Assembly: GCA_946061515.1 (NCBI GenBank)
Contig: CAMGRL010000008.1
Location: 1 to 62,084 of the forward strand
DNA from: an uncultured Clostridia bacterium
Lineage (GTDB): Bacteria; Bacillota; Clostridia; Oscillospirales; Oscillospiraceae
DNA: 62,084 nt
Reading direction: 5' to 3'
A program made the translations under genes and the position numbers. Position 1 is the stretch's first letter. The number at the start of each line of letters is the position of its first letter. The notes under the pieces were generated by a model. The model did no database searches. It worked only from the letters and a program-made list of their open reading frames with translations, and was not told the DNA's origin. This document shows positions 49,186 through 56,794 of the stretch, piece by piece.

Positions 49186-49815
49186 ATGGAAATCCAATGG
49201 CTGGGACACGCATGCTTTTCCATAAAACACAAGGGGTATACGGTAGTGATCGACCCCTATAACTACAAATACACCTATGGCTACCCCAGGCTGAACCTGC
49301 GGGCGGACAAGGTGCTGGTGAGCCATGAGCACTACGGGCACAACTGCCGGGAGGCAGTTACGCTGTCCGGCAAACCGGAGAGCCAGTGCCCCTTTACCAT
49401 CAGCGCCTTTTCCGTGGACCACAACACGGTGGGCGGCAGGATGCGGGGCACAAGCTTGGTCCACATTCTGGAGGCGGACGGGCTGAAGCTGGTGCATACG
49501 GGCGACATCGGCACGAAACCCACCGGGGAACAGGCCGGACGCATGTTCGGCGCGGATGTGATGATGGTATGCGCCGGCAGCTGCACCGCGCTTCCGGCCC
49601 AGGAGGTCTGGCGTCTGTCGGAGGAACTGATGCCCAAGGTCATCATCCCCATGCACTACCGCTTTAAAAACTACGGCACCCGCCGCCTGGAGCATATCGA
49701 GGCGCTGACGGACCTGTTCGACTCGCCGGAGCTGATCCACAGCTATGACACCGACACCATCCGGATCGACGAAAACACGGAGCCTCAAATCGCGATCCTG
49801 AACTATTTGGGCTGA
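49186..49815 (+). CDS. UlaG-like metallo-beta-lactamase-fold protein
   Basis: A 209-residue protein of the metallo-beta-lactamase fold, similar to UlaG/YtkL-like metal-dependent hydrolases. The N-terminus has WLGHACFSIKHKGYTVVIDPY, and the metal motif is SHEHYGHN where HxHxDH is expected: the Asp is Gly. Later ligands are HTGD and MHYRF. Loss of that Asp would remove one ligand of the second metal, so mononuclear or altered activity is possible. ATG 49186 follows GGAGGG; the longer frame upstream is the shadow of DUF4037. Confidence 0.85.
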   Translation: MEIQWLGHACFSIKHKGYTVVIDPYNYKYTYGYPRLNLRADKVLVSHEHYGHNCREAVTLSGKPESQCPFTISAFSVDHNTVGGRMRGTSLVHILEADGLKLVHTGDIGTKPTGEQAGRMFGADVMMVCAGSCTALPAQEVWRLSEELMPKVIIPMHYRFKNYGTRRLEHIEALTDLFDSPELIHSYDTDTIRIDENTEPQIAILNYLG

Positions 49816-49876
49816 AAACACCGGACAGCGTTTGGAACATGTCAAAAAATGAACGAAATAAAGCGAGCTTTTATTA

Positions 49877-49905
49877 TTTACAGAAGAAGAGATTTGTGGT
49901 AATGT
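49877..49905 (+). promoter_or_regulatory. Predicted promoter of aminotransferase gene
   Basis: TTTACA (49877-49882), 17-base spacer, TAATGT (49900-49905), 45 bases before ATG 49950. Confidence 0.55.
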
Positions 49906-49949
49906 TTATTTACGAGGTACATAAAAATCTTATCAGGAGGGAATAACTC

Positions 49950-51134
49950 ATGTACAATTTCGCAGACAGAATGGTAAACGTTAAAGCGTCAGACGTCAGA
50001 GAGATACTCAAAGTGACCGCAAGACCGGAGATCATATCCTTTGCCGGCGGACTGCCCGCGCCGGAGCTGTTCCCCATTGAGCCGATCCGTGAAGCCAGCG
50101 ACGCCGTGCTGAGAGAGTCCGGCAGAGTGGCATTGCAGTACGGCCCCACCGAGGGTCTGCCCCGTCTGAGAGAGCAGATCGCCGAGCGTATGCTCAAGAA
50201 AAATGCCATCCATACCGATATCGACCACATCATCATGACGGCCGGCAGCCAGCAGGGTCTGGACTACTGCGGCATGCTGTTTCTGAACCCCGGCGACGCG
50301 GTGGTCATGGAGAGCCCGTCCTACCTGGGCGCCATCAACGCCTTCAACCTCTACCAGCCCAACTTCCTGGAAGTGCCCACCGATGAAAACGGCATGATCA
50401 TGGAGGAGCTGGACAAGACCCTGACCGAGAACAAGAACGTCAAGCTCATCTACGTCATTCCCGACTTCCAGAATCCCAGCGGACGCACCTGGCCCCTGGA
50501 GCGCCGCAAGCAGTTCATGGAGATCGTCAACAAGCACGACGTGTATGTCATCGAGGATAACCCCTACGGCGAGCTGCGCTACAAGGGCGATTATCTGCCC
50601 GCCCTGAAGTCCATGGACACCGAGGGCCGTGTCATCTACCTGGGCACCTTCTCCAAGATCCTGGCTCCCGGCTACCGTCTGGCCTGGATCTGCGCGGACA
50701 AAGCGCTGATCGAGAAGTTCGCCCTCATCGCTCAGGCTGCCGTTCTGCAGACTGCCACCATCTCCATGATGGTCGTTTCCAAGTTCCTGGACACCAACGA
50801 CCTGGACGCCCATGTGGACATCATCCGGGAGACCTACAAGCACCGCTGCGACGTGATGCTGGATGCTATGGACAAATACTTCCCGCCTGAGGCCAAGTAT
50901 ACCCGTCCCGACGGCGGCCTGTTCACCTGGGTGGAGCTGCCCGACTATATCGACACCAAGGCCATGGCCCCCCAGGCACTGGATAAGCTGGTGGCCTATG
51001 TTCCCGGCGAGGGCTTCTTCCCCAACGGCGGCAACAAGCACTGCATGCGCCTGAACTACTCCTGCATGCCCGACGAGCGCATCATCGAAGGCATCCAGAG
51101 ACTGGCCGAAGTGATCAAAGCCAACCTGAAATAA
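49950..51134 (+). CDS. PLP-dependent aminotransferase, LysN/AAT-like
   Basis: Fold-type I aminotransferase of 394 residues in the 2-aminoadipate / aromatic amino acid group often fused to GntR domains; here it stands alone. Seen are SFAGGLPAPELFP, LQYGPTEGLPRLRE, TAGSQQGLDYCG, the Asp/Tyr of EDNPYGELRY, and the PLP lysine in GTFSKILAPGYRLAW, with RLNYS near the end for the substrate carboxylate. The amino acid used cannot be told; 2-oxoglutarate is the likely acceptor. AGGAGGGAA precedes ATG. Followed after three bases by a thioesterase, so both are cotranscribed. Confidence 0.9.
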   Translation: MYNFADRMVNVKASDVREILKVTARPEIISFAGGLPAPELFPIEPIREASDAVLRESGRVALQYGPTEGLPRLREQIAERMLKKNAIHTDIDHIIMTAGSQQGLDYCGMLFLNPGDAVVMESPSYLGAINAFNLYQPNFLEVPTDENGMIMEELDKTLTENKNVKLIYVIPDFQNPSGRTWPLERRKQFMEIVNKHDVYVIEDNPYGELRYKGDYLPALKSMDTEGRVIYLGTFSKILAPGYRLAWICADKALIEKFALIAQAAVLQTATISMMVVSKFLDTNDLDAHVDIIRETYKHRCDVMLDAMDKYFPPEAKYTRPDGGLFTWVELPDYIDTKAMAPQALDKLVAYVPGEGFFPNGGNKHCMRLNYSCMPDERIIEGIQRLAEVIKANLK

Positions 51135-51137
51135 GCC

Positions 51138-51530
51138 ATGGCGGAACTGAAGACAGGTCTGAAGGGCCGGGCCGAAGTGGCCGTGACCCACGAGAATACC
51201 GCGGCTGTCATGGGCAGCGGCGCGCTGGAGGTCTTTGCCACGCCGGCAATGGTGGCCCTGATGGAAAAGGCGGCGCTGGAATCTGTCCAGCCCTATCTGG
51301 AGGAAGGCCAGGGCACGGTAGGCACCAGGCTGGAGATCTCCCACCTGGCAGCCACGCCTGTGGGCATGACCGTCCGGGCCGAGAGCGAGCTGATCGAGGT
51401 AGACCGGCGCAAGCTGAGCTTTATCGTCACCGCCTGGGCGGGGGACGAGAAGATCGGCGAGGGCACCCACCAGCGGTTCATCGTCAATAACGAGAGCTTT
51501 CTGGCCAAGGCCCAGGCCAAGCGGAAATAA
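51138..51530 (+). CDS. Hotdog-fold thioesterase, FlK-like
   Basis: A 130-residue hotdog-fold protein similar to the fluoroacetyl-CoA thioesterase FlK family. Seen are EVFATPAMVALMEKAA, GTVGTRLEISHLAATPVG with the His, and EGTHQRFIV. No fluoroacetate context is visible, so it is more likely a small acyl-CoA thioesterase. The start ATG is three bases after the aminotransferase stop; pairing the two suggests handling of an amino-acid-derived acyl-CoA. Confidence 0.85.
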   Translation: MAELKTGLKGRAEVAVTHENTAAVMGSGALEVFATPAMVALMEKAALESVQPYLEEGQGTVGTRLEISHLAATPVGMTVRAESELIEVDRRKLSFIVTAWAGDEKIGEGTHQRFIVNNESFLAKAQAKRK

Positions 51531-51544
51531 TCAAATAAATGCGA

Positions 51545-51580
51545 AACCGGCGGCTCCCAATCGGGAACCGCCGGTTATTT
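51545..51580. terminator. Hairpin terminator
   Basis: AACCGGCGGCTCCC (51545-51558) pairs with GGGAACCGCCGGTT (51563-51576) with one mismatch, then ATTTT. It separates the thioesterase and the convergent GHKL kinase gene. Confidence 0.85.
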
Positions 51581-51592
51581 TATCAATCAGTA

Positions 51593-52876
51593 TCAATTCA
51601 TGTTCAAAATCAGCTCGGCCAGGAATATGCCCTCCTGCCGTTCCTGCTTCAAGCTGCCGTTGTATTTTTCCGCCAGATCCTTCAGCACCCGGCTGCCCAC
51701 GCCCCGGTCCAGCTCCGGGATACGGCGGCTTTTTTCAGCGGAAGTGCCGGAAACTGGGTTTTCACAGCGGATAACCAAACAGCCGTTTAATTGGGCGCAG
51801 CGCAGATCAACGCAGGCCCCCGCGATCCCGGAGCAGGCCTCCAGGGCGTTATCCAGCAGGTTGCCGAAGGAGCGGACCAGGTCCACATTGCTCACCGGCA
51901 GCCCCGCATGGAGAGAGACACGGGCATGAATCTCCACGCCGTTAGATTTGGCCGACTCAATCTTGTTGTGCAGAAAGGCGTCGATAATGGGATTTTCGCA
52001 GATGCCCAGCGTGGTGTCGTACGCATTGGTCTTCAGCTCGGAGAGGTAGGCGGCAGCCTCGCCGCCGCGGCTGCTCTCCAGCAGGGCCTGCATGGTGTCC
52101 AGGTGGTTGGCAATGTCGTGGCGCATACGGCGGATGCTCTCGTACTGGGCGGTCAGGTCGGCGTAGTGCTTCTCCTGGGCCTCCACCTGCCGGGCCAGCT
52201 GCGCATTTTCCGCCTTGAGCTGGGCCCGCTGAGCGATGTGGCGGATGGCGAGAAAGAGGCCCACATCGGCGACGATGGCGGCTGCGACGGCGATACTGAA
52301 GAAAACGACCCTGCTCTCGTCCGCCGCAGTCCGGATCGTGTCCAGCCAGCCGAACATGAGAAGGTATTGGCTGACAGGGAAGATGGCGAACAGCAGCCAG
52401 TCCCTGCTGCTCAGATCAACTTTGACCCGGTTGATCAGCAGGCCGTAAAGGAAGAACAGCACGGCGCCGGTGGCAAGATTCGGCCCCCAAAACAGCAGCT
52501 GGCCTTTCGGGGAAAGCAGCTCCGGCGTACCGGCCATGGCCTCCGGCGGATAGTACAGCGCCGCGCCGATGAGCTCGTTGGTGATGACCAACAGAAGAAT
52601 CATGGCCGAGTTAAACAGCACCTTGGGCCAGGGAGCGTCAAAAACCAGAATACAGAGGACAAAGAACAGAAGATAGCCGAGGGTGGTGCGGATCCCGGAC
52701 ATGAAGGGCAGGCTTCTGGTCCCCACAATGTTGAAAACCAGCCAGGCAAGCTCCAGCAGATAGGTGACGCGGCGGCTGTAACGGTAGGGATAGGTGAAGT
52801 TCATCACCAGAATCCACATGCCGCAAAAGAGTATGTCGTAAACCAACTGGATCGGGGTCATGGTGGCAAGTCTCAT
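51593..52876 (-). CDS. GHKL-domain sensor histidine kinase, AgrC-like
   Basis: Membrane sensor of 427 residues. About six spans fill residues 10-190, then a coiled linker, the phospho-acceptor His in MRHDIANHLDTMQ, and a GHKL ATPase with N-box FGNLLDNALEAC and G-box RGVGSRVLKDLAEKYNG. This is the peptide-pheromone receptor layout (HATPase_c_5). No LytTR response regulator or pheromone gene is adjacent, so the kinase is an orphan. The start ATG 52876 overlaps the stop of the YjdF-like gene (ATGA), so both are on one transcript. Confidence 0.9.
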   Translation of the reverse strand: MRLATMTPIQLVYDILFCGMWILVMNFTYPYRYSRRVTYLLELAWLVFNIVGTRSLPFMSGIRTTLGYLLFFVLCILVFDAPWPKVLFNSAMILLLVITNELIGAALYYPPEAMAGTPELLSPKGQLLFWGPNLATGAVLFFLYGLLINRVKVDLSSRDWLLFAIFPVSQYLLMFGWLDTIRTAADESRVVFFSIAVAAAIVADVGLFLAIRHIAQRAQLKAENAQLARQVEAQEKHYADLTAQYESIRRMRHDIANHLDTMQALLESSRGGEAAAYLSELKTNAYDTTLGICENPIIDAFLHNKIESAKSNGVEIHARVSLHAGLPVSNVDLVRSFGNLLDNALEACSGIAGACVDLRCAQLNGCLVIRCENPVSGTSAEKSRRIPELDRGVGSRVLKDLAEKYNGSLKQERQEGIFLAELILNMN

Positions 52877-53700
52877 TGCTGTATCTCAGCCTTTCCGTCC
52901 GTTTCATCCTCCCGGAGCCGGGGGACGAAATTGTCCGCAAACTTGCGCATACTCTCCTTTTTTGCGCTGAAATAGCCGATAATGGAGAACACCAGCGCGC
53001 CGATGAAGTTGACAAACAGGTCCTCCATGGTGTCGTACAGGCCGATGTCCAGATAGCCGCCCAGCCCCAGGTCCTGGCCGTTGACGGTGACGGAATTGAT
53101 GCCGTCGATCATGATGGGAATGTTGCTGTTGGTCTCGTCCAGCATGACGCTGGAGATGTGGTATACGATGGTGTCCTTCTGCATGTCCTTGAGGAAGATC
53201 ACGTCCATGCCGAACTCGAAAAACTCCCAGATCACGCCGATGGTCATGGAAAAGCAAAAGGCGACCAGGGCCAGATAGGCGGGGGACAGGCTGAAGTGGG
53301 TCCGGTTGTCTTTGTTCAGAATGTCCACCAGGGAAAAGCCCACGGCGGCACAGAGAAAGCCCCAGACCGTGTGCATGATGGTGTCCCAGTTGGGGAAGCG
53401 CACATAGTAGCAGCTCAGCTCACCCAGAATTTCCGTGGCAAAGATGTGCAGCATGATGACGATCTGCAGGCCCGAGGGAAACTCAATGCCGAAATTCTTC
53501 TGGATAAAGGCGGGAATAAGAAAGAGCGCCAGCACCAGCAGGCAGACGAACATACTGTCATAATCGCCGCGCAGGATGGACAGCACCATGACCGCAATGA
53601 CCAGCAGACGCAGCACAGCCCAGATAATAAAGGTCTGCTTGTTGTTCCGGATGACTGCCTTCAGATCACGGACCTGATTGTTTTTCTTCTTTTTTGCCAT
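52873..53700 (-). CDS. YjdF-like (DUF2238) membrane protein
   Basis: A 275-residue membrane protein with about six spans. The stretch GELSCYYVRFPNWDTIMHTVWGFLCAAVGF and FCFSMTIGVIWEFFEFGMD match the YjdF/DUF2238 family, whose function is unknown. A polar loop of about 60 residues (QKDTIVYHISSVMLDETNSNIPI) lies before the final span. It is basic at the N-terminus (MAKKKKNNQ). ATG 53700 follows AAAGGAG. It is upstream of, and coupled to, the orphan GHKL kinase. Confidence 0.8.
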   Translation of the reverse strand: MAKKKKNNQVRDLKAVIRNNKQTFIIWAVLRLLVIAVMVLSILRGDYDSMFVCLLVLALFLIPAFIQKNFGIEFPSGLQIVIMLHIFATEILGELSCYYVRFPNWDTIMHTVWGFLCAAVGFSLVDILNKDNRTHFSLSPAYLALVAFCFSMTIGVIWEFFEFGMDVIFLKDMQKDTIVYHISSVMLDETNSNIPIMIDGINSVTVNGQDLGLGGYLDIGLYDTMEDLFVNFIGALVFSIIGYFSAKKESMRKFADNFVPRLREDETDGKAEIQQ

Positions 53701-53816
53701 TTTCTGCTCCTTTGTCCCTGCGTCGACGGGAGGAAAACATCCACGGCCTCCCGCTGAAAGGGGAGCAAGACCGGATTTTCCTTCACGCACCATAAAAACT
53801 TTATAGAATATTAAAA

Positions 53817-53845
53817 ATTGTACCACTTTTGCGGATTATAATCAA
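53817..53845 (-). promoter_or_regulatory. Predicted promoter of YjdF-GHKL operon
   Basis: On the minus strand TTGATT (53840-53845), 17-base spacer, TACAAT (53817-53822). The leader is about 110 bases. The 344-base gap 53701-54044 holds this and the next promoter and no gene. Confidence 0.6.
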
Positions 53846-53918
53846 TCACGGACTTTCGATTTTCTTTTTCCGCAAAAGGTGTATCCGGGCCCTGTTACGG
53901 ATCCGACAAGATAAGAAC

Positions 53919-53947
53919 TTGACTTGCGGGGAAATTAAATTTAAAAT
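53919..53947 (+). promoter_or_regulatory. Predicted promoter of XRE gene
   Basis: TTGACT (53919-53924), 17-base spacer, TAAAAT (53942-53947), about 90 bases before the start codon. Confidence 0.6.
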
Positions 53948-54044
53948 AGGCAATAGTTCATTGGATCTTCCCAGAGCGGAGGAGAGAACTTCCCTGCGGC
54001 GGTATACCGTGCGGATCAGGAAAACGGCATAAAGGAGAAGAATC

Positions 54045-54662
54045 TTGCAACTATCAGAGCTTAAATTGATTTCTGCCAGCAATATCATCAAGCTGCGCAC
54101 GGAAAAGGAATTGACCCAGGCGGAGCTTGGCGCGAAGCTGAATTATTCCGATAAGACCATATCCAAGTGGGAGCGGGGCGAGGCCATACCCGACGCCTAT
54201 GTGCTGCTGCAGATGGCGGAGATCTTCGGCGTCAGCGTGGACTATCTGCTCTCCAACCACGACAGCTGGGAAGCCCCCAGAGACGAGGCGCAGGAGAGTA
54301 CCCGCAGCTACAGCGTGAACGTCATCATCTCCATCGCCGTCATCGCGGTGATGACGGTGGCGCTGACCGTGTTTGTCACCATGTGGCTGCTGGATATCAT
54401 CGAGTGGCGGGTATTCATCGTGGGCGGCTCCATCGCCATCCTCACCTATATGATTTTAGACTGTGTGTTCAAAAAGGCCAGGCATTTGCAGTTTGCCCTG
54501 GCGGCCTTTGTGCTGTCCATTTTTGTGATCTTGTATGTGTTTGTGCCCCTGGCCAAGCCCTGGCAGCTTTTCCTCATCGCCATCCCGGCGGAGATCATTG
54601 TTTTTCTCAGCTGCAATATCCGCAAAAAACCGACCAAACCATGGGAAAAAGGCACAAAATAA
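54045..54662 (+). CDS. XRE-family regulator with membrane domain
   Basis: A 205-residue protein with an N-terminal HTH_3 domain (residues ~10-65; LTQAELGAKLNYSDKTISKWERGEAIPD) and four spans from about residue 88 on. Same plan as the protein at 15438-16433 but shorter. The start is TTG 54045, with AAAGGAG seven bases upstream; no ATG or GTG is suitably placed. It is divergent from the YjdF-GHKL operon and may sense the same envelope signal; that link is positional only. Confidence 0.88.
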   Translation: MQLSELKLISASNIIKLRTEKELTQAELGAKLNYSDKTISKWERGEAIPDAYVLLQMAEIFGVSVDYLLSNHDSWEAPRDEAQESTRSYSVNVIISIAVIAVMTVALTVFVTMWLLDIIEWRVFIVGGSIAILTYMILDCVFKKARHLQFALAAFVLSIFVILYVFVPLAKPWQLFLIAIPAEIIVFLSCNIRKKPTKPWEKGTK

Positions 54663-54680
54663 AGCGGTCTACAAATCGTA

Positions 54681-54716
54681 GAGCCGGTGGAGAGAACTCT
54701 ACCGGCTCTTTTCTTT
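54681..54716 (+). terminator. Hairpin terminator
   Basis: AGAGCCGGT (54681-54689) pairs with ACCGGCTCT (54702-54710), with an inner GAG/CTC, then TTTTCTTT. Confidence 0.88.
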
Positions 54717-54746
54717 AACTGTAGAACGGAATTTGGGGGGAGTAGT

Positions 54747-54775
54747 TTGCGATTTGCGTGCCGCCGCCGTAAAAT
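54747..54775 (+). promoter_or_regulatory. Predicted promoter of DegV gene
   Basis: TTGCGA (54747-54752), 17-base spacer, TAAAAT (54770-54775). Confidence 0.55.
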
Positions 54776-54805
54776 CGGCTTATCTTAATGAAAGGAAGAA
54801 TCGTT

Positions 54806-55693
54806 ATGAGCGATTATGTTTTGAGCTGCTGCTCCACTGCGGATCTGACCCACGAGCATTTTGAAAGCCGGGACATTCATTATATCTGCTTCCACTACTT
54901 CCTGGACGAGAAGGAATATCCTGACGATCTGGGCCAGAGCGTGCCTTTTGATCAGTTTTACGACGCCATGAGTAAGGGCGCGGACACCCGCACCGCCCAG
55001 GTGAGCATCGGCGAGTATGTGGACTACTTCACCCCCTTCCTGGAGCAGGGCAAGGATATTGTCCATGTGAGCCTGTCCTCCGGCCTGTCCGGCACGGTCA
55101 ACGCGGCCAGGAACGCGGCGCTTATCGTCAAAGAGCGCTTTCCTGAGCGGAATGTCTATGTGGTCGACTCTCTGGGGGCCTCCTCCGGCTACGGCCTGCT
55201 GATGGACCGGGCCGCCGACAAGCGGGATGAAGGACTGAGCGCGGAAGAGCTGGCAAAATGGGTCGAGGAAAACCGGCTGAAGGTACACCATTGGTTTTTC
55301 TCCACCGACCTGAGCTTCTATGTGAAGGGCGGCCGGGTCTCCAAAACCGCGGCCTTCTTCGGCGGTATGCTGGATATCTGCCCGCTGCTGAATATGGACA
55401 ATCTGGGCCGGCTAATCCCCCGCTACAAGATCCGCACCAAGAAAAAGGTCATCCGTACCATCGTGGACAAGATGGAGGAGTGCGCAAGAGACGGCCTGGA
55501 TTACGACGGCAAGTGCTACATCTGCAACTCCGCCTGCCTGGCGGACGCCCGGCAGGTGGCGGACCTGGTGGAAGCCCGCTTCCCCAAGCTCAACGGCAAG
55601 GTGGAGATCTACAATATCGGCACCACCATCGGCAGCCATACCGGCCCGGGCACCGTGGCCCTGTTCTTCTGGGGCAGCGAGCGCGTCAACTGA
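54806..55693 (+). CDS. DegV family fatty-acid-binding protein
   Basis: A 295-residue DegV protein. DegV proteins bind a fatty acid between two domains, and FakB members present it to a kinase. Seen are SCCSTADLT near the N-terminus, HVSLSSGLSGTVNAA, and the C-terminal SHTGPGTVALFF. Without a fakA gene nearby its partner is unknown. ATG 54806 has AAAGGAAG about seven bases upstream; an in-frame ATG at 54788 overlaps that site. A 22-bp hairpin ends the gene. Confidence 0.92.
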   Translation: MSDYVLSCCSTADLTHEHFESRDIHYICFHYFLDEKEYPDDLGQSVPFDQFYDAMSKGADTRTAQVSIGEYVDYFTPFLEQGKDIVHVSLSSGLSGTVNAARNAALIVKERFPERNVYVVDSLGASSGYGLLMDRAADKRDEGLSAEELAKWVEENRLKVHHWFFSTDLSFYVKGGRVSKTAAFFGGMLDICPLLNMDNLGRLIPRYKIRTKKKVIRTIVDKMEECARDGLDYDGKCYICNSACLADARQVADLVEARFPKLNGKVEIYNIGTTIGSHTGPGTVALFFWGSERVN

Positions 55694-55701
55694 TAATGCA
55701 A

Positions 55702-55750
55702 TGAATATGAAAAAAGAGCTTCCTTTCCGGAAGCTCTTTTTTCATATTCA
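55702..55750. terminator. Bidirectional 22-bp hairpin terminator
   Basis: Perfect inverted repeat 55702-55723 / 55729-55750 (core AAAAAAGAGCTTCC), loop TTTCC, T-runs on both strands, between the convergent DegV and GntR genes. Confidence 0.93.
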
Positions 55751-55753
55751 TCT

Positions 55754-56500
55754 TCATTCTGTCTCGTGCCGGGCGCGGAGGAACAGGAAGGGGTCGGCCC
55801 CGTTGCCGGAGAGGGTGGTAAAATTCATGCTGGCGTCCACATGGTCGGCCATGGACTGCCGGGCCAGCAGGGGCATACGCATCCGGATGGCGGAGACCAC
55901 GGAGGTGTGGTTGAATTTCACGCTGGACATCCAGGGGTTGTTGTCGTTGTTGCTGCGGCCGATAAATTCCAGCATGGAGGACTGGTACATGGTGAGCTTG
56001 GGCAGCAGCAGCTCGTAGCTCTGCCGGATATAGGGGTTGCCGCAGGAGTCGATGATCAGGCGGTGGAAGGGCATGTCCGTGTCCTTCATGCCCCGGATAT
56101 CCTTGCGGATCACGCTGTCCTTAAAGGCTTCCGCCAGATTGGACAGCTCCCGCACCGTGGCGTCGTCCGCGTTGTGGGCGCAGAGGGCGGCGGCCTCGCT
56201 CTCAATGGCCGTCCTGACCTGGTAGAGGCTGATCATGTCGTTCAGGTTCAGGTCCAGCACAAAGTTGCCGTTCTGCCCCGGATGGCTGACCACAAAGCCC
56301 ACCTCGGTGAGCTTGGCAATGGCCTCCGTCACCGGCGTGCGGGATATACCCAGAGAGGCGGAGATCTGGTTCACATTCAGTTTCGCCCCCGGGCTGATCC
56401 GAAGGGCCACGATCTCGTCATATAACAGCTGGGCCACCAGATCACGAAGCTTTGTGTCCGGGTTGGCGTTGATGTATTCCTTCAGTTGGTATTGATTCAT
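55754..56500 (-). CDS. GntR family regulator, FCD type
   Basis: A 248-residue regulator. The winged helix (residues ~18-85) includes LGISRTPVTEAIAKLTEVGFV; the FCD effector domain follows with LYQVRTAIESEAAALCA, MPFHRLIIDSCGNPYI and FNHTSVVSAI, giving the His residues of the metal site. The ligand is probably a carboxylate or sugar acid by family. ATG 56500 lies five bases after GGAGGTG; a longer frame to 56536 is rejected. Its promoter carries two matching sites, and it is divergent from the polysaccharide deacetylase, a possible target. Confidence 0.92.
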   Translation of the reverse strand: MNQYQLKEYINANPDTKLRDLVAQLLYDEIVALRISPGAKLNVNQISASLGISRTPVTEAIAKLTEVGFVVSHPGQNGNFVLDLNLNDMISLYQVRTAIESEAAALCAHNADDATVRELSNLAEAFKDSVIRKDIRGMKDTDMPFHRLIIDSCGNPYIRQSYELLLPKLTMYQSSMLEFIGRSNNDNNPWMSSVKFNHTSVVSAIRMRMPLLARQSMADHVDASMNFTTLSGNGADPFLFLRARHETE

Positions 56501-56526
56501 GTCCGGCACCTCCCATTCATTGCTGC

Positions 56527-56669
56527 CCCAAACCATTCGTGAATGATTTGGGGAGCAAAACGGAAATCAAATCGGATTATTGATGTGCCATCAGAAATCT
56601 GAGATTTGATTCAAGATTAAATTGGCATATCAATAATCCGATTATAACGAAAAAAAACGGGCTTTACAA
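56527..56669 (-). promoter_or_regulatory. GntR promoter with paired operator sites
   Basis: On the minus strand TTGTAA (56664-56669), 17 bases, TATAAT (56641-56646). A 21-base inverted repeat (56570-56590 / 56623-56643, 20 matches) overlaps the -10 box. Each arm contains a site of the form ATTGATRTGCCA (56579-56592 and 56621-56634), with centres 42 bases apart, about four helical turns. A further near-palindrome, CCCCAAACCATTC / GAATGATTTGGGG (56526-56553), lies in the leader. Autoregulation by the GntR protein is likely. Confidence 0.65.
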
Positions 56670-56687
56670 GACCTTTCGCCTCTGCGC

Positions 56688-56752
56688 ATTAAGATAAATT
56701 AAGGCGTATTAAGAGGAATTAAGGACACAAAATAGTATAGTGGTCTTATAAT
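56688..56752 (+). promoter_or_regulatory. Four phased ATTAAG repeats and promoter of deacetylase
   Basis: ATTAAG occurs at 56688, 56698, 56708 and 56718, exactly ten bases apart, just upstream of TATAAT (56747-56752), whose -35 position (GACACA) is poor. This is the layout of an activator-dependent promoter, as with LytTR or OmpR-type regulators. Confidence 0.6.
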
Positions 56753-56794
56753 AATCTTATCTTATAAATGATTTACAGAACGGGCGGTGTGGGT

